DNA of 64,000 nt, from NCBI GenBank assembly GCA_025531455.1, contig JAMYHL010000025.1:124001-188000 (forward strand). The letters run 5' to 3'. Numbering within the stretch: the first letter of the stretch is position 1; every line of letters starts with the position of its first letter. Positions 59,261 to 64,000 of this stretch are shown here, in pieces. Position numbers and translations under genes: made by a program. Under the pieces are notes generated by a model. That model was not told where the DNA came from. It did not search any database and saw nothing but the letters and a program-made list of their open reading frames with translations. This DNA is from Apiotrichum sp. Y4204. Lineage: Eukaryota; Basidiomycota; Tremellomycetes; Trichosporonales; Trichosporonaceae.

Positions 59261-60134
59261 ATTCGTAGAGGGGGTTTATCTGGGGGTCGGGGGACTTGTA
59301 TTTCCATAGGGTACATCAGCAGGGCAAGAAGAGCACATCAATGCATTGTTTCTGGTTCGATCACGATGAGCGTTTGAGCGCGTTTGAGCTGAGAGTGCGT
59401 ACATGCACGCCTCCAGCCGTGCGATACAACACGTCGCGCTGATATCATCTCGTTCTAGCTGGGACTTGTTCAGCTCTGTTCTATCTGCGCAAACATGACG
59501 GTGATCACATCGCATGTGATGTATACAGTCGGCCGATCATTGACGAGCATGTCTGTCATCAGTCGTCGGTCGTCGGTCGTCGGTCGTCCGTCCTCCGTCC
59601 TCCGTCTTACTAAGTACTGTAAACTAACTTCTCCGCCCGGAACAAGGGTTGATTTATGCGAAGTGGGCCCGACCCTGCCATTGTCACCATTGCGCTGGAC
59701 TGGCAGACACATTTAAACGTCGTTCAAGCAACCTGTTGATCACTAGGATCACTATTCAACAGGTCGCTTTCGCCGAGGATAATCCGCCACAGCCCACACG
59801 ACCGACCTGCGCGTCGGCTGATCTGCTGATCTCTCCCGGCAGATCTGCTAAATTAATCGTCATCTCATGTCCGGCAGAACGGTTAATATCTGTTGTAGTG
59901 CGAGCATGCCTTCGCTAACACATGATGATGGAGTCTGGAGCAACAAGCGCATGCCAGCATGCCAGTGATGCAGCTGATGCAACTGATGCGAGACAAGAGA
60001 CGCACACAGGAGCAGAGTGCCGCCGTTCAGCAGCACAAGCACACACTGCGTCGTGTGACGACGATGATATAAGTACAAGCATCGAGCCGTGAGAGAGCGC
60101 GTCTCCACACCCCACCCAACAACAAACCACGGCA
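59261..60134. other. intergenic, promoter of the DUF1479 gene
   Basis: About 870 nt holding the 3' end of the transporter, a minisatellite at 59562-59606 and, at 60066-60071, a TATA-like atataa 64 nt upstream of the next start codon. No gene seen. Confidence 0.55.
59562..59606. repeat. minisatellite, 7-nt unit x6.4
   Basis: Units gtcgtcg x3, gtcgtcc, gtcctcc x2, then gtc. Its complement (gacggag, gacgacc) resembles the repeat at 57302-57348 on the other side of the transporter gene. Confidence 0.85.
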
Positions 60135-61822
60135 ATGACCATGATTCCCACCCTCCATGCCTGCACCCGCACCCGGGCGGCCGCCGCGCTCCCCCGTCTC
60201 ATCCGCGGCGTGCAGACTCAACCCCATATGCCGGCCCCGCGCGCATCCGACATGATGGCGCAGCGCAAACCCCGCGCCGAGGGCGATGTGAGTACGAAAA
60301 GTGGTGGCGTGCGGGAGACGGTGGCGGCGACATGTGCTTGTCTCGCTCGCCACCCTGTGTTTCTCATCTCCCGCATTCACTACCCAGAGCCAACCAACCA
60401 AAAAAAAATGAAACAAACTCCACATACTGACTCCAGATCGGCTCCGTCTTCGCCTCTCTGTCCGGCGAGCAGGAGACGGTCCTCCCGGAACGTTTCCTGG
60501 ACCTGAAGCGCGAGATTATCGGTACAGCAGCAAACCAGGCCGCGCTGACAGCCTCGTGGGGCTCGCTCACTGCGCGGCTTGCGAAGCGCGCCGAGGAGGC
60601 CGAGCTCAAGCAGCAGGCATGCATCCCGACCGTGAGCTACGACCAGGTGCTCTCGCAGGATGCCCGCACGATCGCAGCGATCAAGGAGTGCGGCACCGCG
60701 GTCGTCACGGACGTCGTGCCCCGCCCCCAGGCGGAGGAGTGGCTCCGCCAGGTCGAGGCATACGTCGCGCTCAATCCCCAGGTGAAGGGATTCCCGGCGG
60801 ACGACAAGCAGGTATTCGAGGTCTACTGGTCCAAGCCGCAGCTCGAGGCGCGCGCACACGACCGCAGCCTGGCGGTACAGAAGGCGCTGCTGGGTCTCTT
60901 CGCGCCAAGCCTGAAGAACTCGCCGGATGCACAGGTATCCCTCACGCAGCCGCTGACGTACTGCGACCGGCTGCGCGTGCGGCACCCGGGCGACGCGCGC
61001 TTCGCGCTCGGGCCACACATGGACGGCGGGTCCGTCGAGCGCTGGGAGGACCCCGAATATCGCGCCGTGTACGAGCGCATCCTCACTGGAAAGTGGGAGA
61101 CATATAATGCGTTTGAGATAGAGCACCGCGCACGCGCAAACCAGAACCTCTACGAAGGCCCAGGCGCGTGCGGCGTCTTCCGCGCGTTCCAGGGCTGGAC
61201 CTCCCTCTCCGATACCGGCCCGGGAGAAGGTACTCTCCGCGTGTACCCCTTCCTCCGCGAGATGACGGCCTACACCCTTCTCCGGCCGCTGTTCAAGGAG
61301 AAGGCGCCGCGCGCCGCGCTCACCCACGAGCAGTACCTCTCCCCTGAGAATTGGGAGCTCGACCTCAGCACCACCGCGTTCCCGAACGCGCCGCCCGCCC
61401 GCTCGCAGGAGTTCAACGACACTACCCACCCGCACCTCCAGCTCGGGCGGTCCGTCGTCTCCATCCCCCGCGTGCAGGCTGGCGACCAGGCGTGGTGGCA
61501 CGCCGATGTCATCCACGCCGTCGAGGCCGAGCACCGCGGCAAGGGACCAAGCGCAGTCATGTATATCCCCGCTGTGCCGCTCACCGCCCTCAACGCAAGC
61601 TATGTCCGCGACCAGCGCGCGTCGTTCATCGAGCGCATCCCGCCACCCGACTTCCCCGGAGGCGAGGGCGAGTCGACCTTCCGCGGCACCGGGACGCCCG
61701 AGGAGATCACCGGCAGTGTCCCCCGCGCAGCGATGGGCCTCGCACCGGTTGAGGTGCCCGCGGGCCTGCTACCAGGCGACCGCGCAGCCCGCGAGATTGC
61801 GAATGAAATCTTCGGCTTCTAA
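60135..61822 (+). CDS. DUF1479 (YbiU-like) putative Fe(II)/2-oxoglutarate oxygenase
   Basis: Two exons (60135-60287 and 60437-61822) join in phase to 512 aa. The family is found in bacteria (YbiU) and fungi and has the double-stranded beta-helix of non-haem iron oxygenases. The likely metal ligands are visible: H-x-D in LGPHMDGGSVERW near residue 244, and a distal His in DQAWWHADVIHAVE near residue 405. The following GPSAVMYIPAVPL belongs to the same core. The first exon encodes MTMIPTLHACTRTRAAAALPRL and more, Arg-rich and without acidic residues, which looks like a mitochondrial presequence. That is inference. The reaction is unknown. No neighbour shares a visible pathway; the cyclophilin gene is convergent, 137 nt away. 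Confidence 0.92.
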
Positions 61823-61959
61823 TCGTTAGCAAAATGAATAGCACAACGCCAGGCGGTCGCATGTGGTGTAATCTGTATTCTGTCTTATCCTGTATGCATC
61901 CGTGACTCTACTGCACGGCCGCCGGGTATCAAGCTGCATGTCTATCTGTCTGGCTGTCC

Positions 61960-62784
61960 TCACTGCGTGAGAGCATTCGGCCCGTCTTGTCCCAGACGTG
62001 CCTTGTGGATCTTGATGTCCTCTAGCGGCCGGTCGTCCTTGTCCGTGCGCACGGCCTCGAGCCGCTGAATCGTCTTCATGCCGGATGACACACGCCCGAA
62101 GATTGTGTGCTTGCCGTCGAGGAACGGTGTCGGTGCCTGCGGTGTCAGTGCGCTAGTCATTACTGGGTAGGCTAGCACATACGCAAGTGATAAAGAACTG
62201 CGAGCCTGCCGTCAGCGCTATCCATAGATCTCACATACCGTTTGTGTTCGGCCCCGAGTTAGCCATAGCCAGGATGCCCGCGCCGACAAAGCGCAGCTCG
62301 GGGCTGATCTCGTCCGCGAAGCGGTCACCGTAGATGGAGGTGCCCCCGCGTCCCGTGCCCGTCGGGTCGCCGCCCTGGATCATAAAGCCCTGCAAGTTAG
62401 TTGCCTGTCATGAGGGAAATGGTGGCATGGTTAGAGGCGGTGGACATCATGATGAGTGACTCGGCCGCACTGGAAGAAGGCATCCGAGGCAACGAGGCAA
62501 GCGGCCGCCCATAGCAGGTGTTACGAGCAAAATGCTGCAAAACACAACAACACGTACCGGAATAATACGATGGAACTGCACGTCAGCAAAGCGATATCCC
62601 GAGCACTCTACTCACAATGACACCATTATAGTACCCGCGCTCCGCGAGCTTTGCAAAGTTGTTGCATGTCTGTTTGTGAGCTCTGGCAATAATCCTAGCT
62701 CACCTTCGGCGCGTGCGCGGTGTACAGCTCGACGGTGAAGGGCCCTACGGACGTGTCGAAGGTCACGTACTGCGCGGCGGTCAT
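61960..62784 (-). CDS. cyclophilin-type peptidyl-prolyl isomerase, PPIL1-like
   Basis: Six exons (62784-62704, 62669-62616, 62575-62558, 62389-62239, 62205-62183, 62136-61960) join in phase to 167 aa, the size of human PPIL1, a spliceosome-associated cyclophilin. Signature blocks are [39 protein letters not shown] (catalytic Arg), [32 protein letters not shown], and [11 protein letters not shown]. The position of the cyclosporin-binding Trp (W121 in CypA; WLDGKH in PPIL1) is Phe here (PFLDGKH). That predicts lower cyclosporin A affinity but not loss of isomerase activity. The third exon is only 18 nt (FHRIIP), and the intron after it is 168 nt, long for this genome. It is probably nuclear and acts in pre-mRNA splicing. 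Confidence 0.95.
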
Positions 62785-63116
62785 GATGGATAGTAAGGGA
62801 GGAGATGATGGATGAGATGACGGCAAGAACTGTCAGTCGCGAGAGCGAGGTCGACGAGATTTCTGGTCGATGCTGCGCGTCAACAACATCCCGGCCTCTC
62901 GGAAAGTCATTAGACCAAAGCAAGCACAAGAATTAGAAAGTGGAGATTGATCTATCTCCACGTTTAATACTCATTTTCTAATCCTGGGGGCTAAATTTAA
63001 TGACATGATCAGGATCCAGGATATCAGGAACAGGTTCTCCTCTCTTGCTCCCATCAACGAACATTGACGTCGCTCCATCTCGACACTTCTCCATCACTCT
63101 CAACAGCAAAAACACA
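62785..63116. promoter_or_regulatory. shared promoter region of the cyclophilin and TIM21 genes
   Basis: A 332-nt divergent interval. An AT-rich core at about 62925-63005 separates the two leaders. No further elements recognised. Confidence 0.5.
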
Positions 63117-64000
63117 ATGCCGCCTCGTCTATCGCTCCGCCTCGTAGGCCTTGCGGTGGCACCTCCGCGCGCCGCCGCTCCATTCGCGCGCTGCGTTCAT
63201 TCCTCCCTCCGCCCTGCCATTCCCAGGACTTCCCTCCGCCAGTACGCAACCCACGCCGACGGGCCGTGGGACCACCAGAAAGGCCCTCACCACCCAGGCG
63301 GGAAGAAGCGCCCCGAGACCGTTGAGGAACAGCTGCGCCGCCTCGAGTCGGAGGCGCGCGCGGCAGGTGGCGCGGACAGGGAGTACGTCGGGCCGTTCCC
63401 CCTCGGTGTCGGCCCAAGCGGGCGCCGCAAGCCGTGGAAGTCGTGGAGCGACCTCGGCGTCCGTGGAAAGAGTAAGACCAAGGAGTGTGGCGGAGCTGAT
63501 CCCAGTGTGGCGCACGACGCAGCAGACGGGAAACCTGGCGGTCATCCTCTTTGGCGGTGGACTCTTCGTCATCCTTACGCTCGCGCTCACCACTGAGCTC
63601 TTTGCGAAAAACTCGCCCTCGGTGCTCTACTCGGAGTGCATCGACATGATCCGCGACAGCGACGCGGTACGTTTCTGAAAGCTCGCCTTTGACTGACCCG
63701 CAGCTTGATCAGCACCTCCTCCCCCCGCTGTCGTACACGCATACACCGCACTCGTCGGCGCCGACGCGCGGCTCCTCGCCCGTCGCACACACGACCGTGC
63801 GCAACTCCTCCTCCGGGCGCGACCACCTTGTCCTCACATTCTGGGTTCACGGGCGCGGGCGGGACGAGCCCGAACCACTTCACTGGGCGAAGCGGTGGTG
63901 GGCCACTGTGGAGGAGTATGCGCGTTCGGGGCTCGGCGTCCTCGGATTCGCTATTGAGCCGGTCGAGGATCCTACCGTCGCGGTGCCCTCCGCCCAGTCT
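63117..64000 (+). CDS. TIM21: mitochondrial TIM23-complex subunit Tim21 (3' end outside window)
   Basis: Links the TIM23 import channel to the TOM complex and respiratory chain; it sits in the inner membrane facing the intermembrane space. Exons 63117-63471, 63506-63666 and 63704 to the window edge join in phase. The N-terminus (MPPRLSLRLVGLAVAPPRAA) is a typical mitochondrial presequence. Residues about 118-150 read MWRTTQQTGNLAVILFGGGL and continue into the membrane span and ELFAKNSPSVLYSECIDMI, the Tim21 signature. The third exon encodes the start of the intermembrane-space domain (RDHLVLTFWVHGRG, EPLHWAKRWWATVEEYA). The stop codon lies beyond base 64000. Confidence 0.94.

Overview
This window looks like nuclear DNA of a basidiomycete yeast, most likely a tremellomycete and possibly of the Trichosporonales. 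That placement is inference. It rests on GC-rich coding sequence, many very short introns (about 35-60 nt) with GTGAGT/GTACGT-type donors and CTGAC/CTAAC branch points, a Zn2Cys6 regulator, and the make-up of the housekeeping proteins. I see no bacterial, viral, CRISPR or intact transposon sequence.

Layout. 1-3.0 kb: no gene I can name, one possible coding remnant. 3.0-6.8 kb: a six-exon HAD phosphatase of NT5C type and a seven-exon MutY/MYH adenine DNA glycosylase, both on the minus strand. 7.4-10.5 kb: a 1029-aa protein with a probable cyclin box (minus). 13.2-20.3 kb: SEC16, the ER exit-site scaffold (plus). 20.8-23.4 kb: SulP sulfate permease with a STAS domain (minus). 27.3-28.0 kb: an intronless YcaC-type isochorismatase-family hydrolase (minus). 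30.0-32.8 kb: a Zn2Cys6 transcription factor in seven exons (minus). 35.1-37.5 kb: LSG1, a 60S-export GTPase (minus), head to head with COQ5, the ubiquinone methyltransferase (37.8-39.1 kb, plus). 39.5-40.0 kb: SSS1/Sec61-gamma, only 70 aa spread over five exons. 40.6-41.6 kb: a UPF0643-like protein (minus). 43.8-45.6 kb: a PI31-type proteasome regulator. 47.6-48.3 kb: an unrecognised 194-aa protein. 48.3-57.6 kb: 9.4 kb in which I find no gene. 57.7-59.3 kb: an MFS monocarboxylate-type transporter. 60.1-61.8 kb: a DUF1479/YbiU-like Fe(II)/2-oxoglutarate oxygenase candidate with a probable mitochondrial presequence. 62.0-62.8 kb: a PPIL1-type cyclophilin (minus), divergent from TIM21 (63.1 kb to the window end, incomplete).

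Most genes are unrelated housekeeping functions, as is usual in a fungal chromosome: secretory pathway (SEC16, SSS1), mitochondria (COQ5, TIM21, perhaps the DUF1479 protein), ribosome and spliceosome (LSG1, cyclophilin), proteasome (PI31) and DNA repair (MYH). No operon-like pathway is visible. Exon models were built by hand from splice signals and checked for reading phase. Where a boundary is uncertain the entry says so.

The points most worth a second look are the 9.4-kb gene-free stretch, the bacterial-looking YcaC-type gene, a possible 116-nt RNA polymerase III transcript at 29.5 kb, the shortened Fe-S cysteine spacing in the MutY homologue, the Trp-to-Phe change in the cyclophilin, and the extra cysteine-containing first exon of the Zn2Cys6 factor. 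I did not find anything I could defend as an entirely new system.
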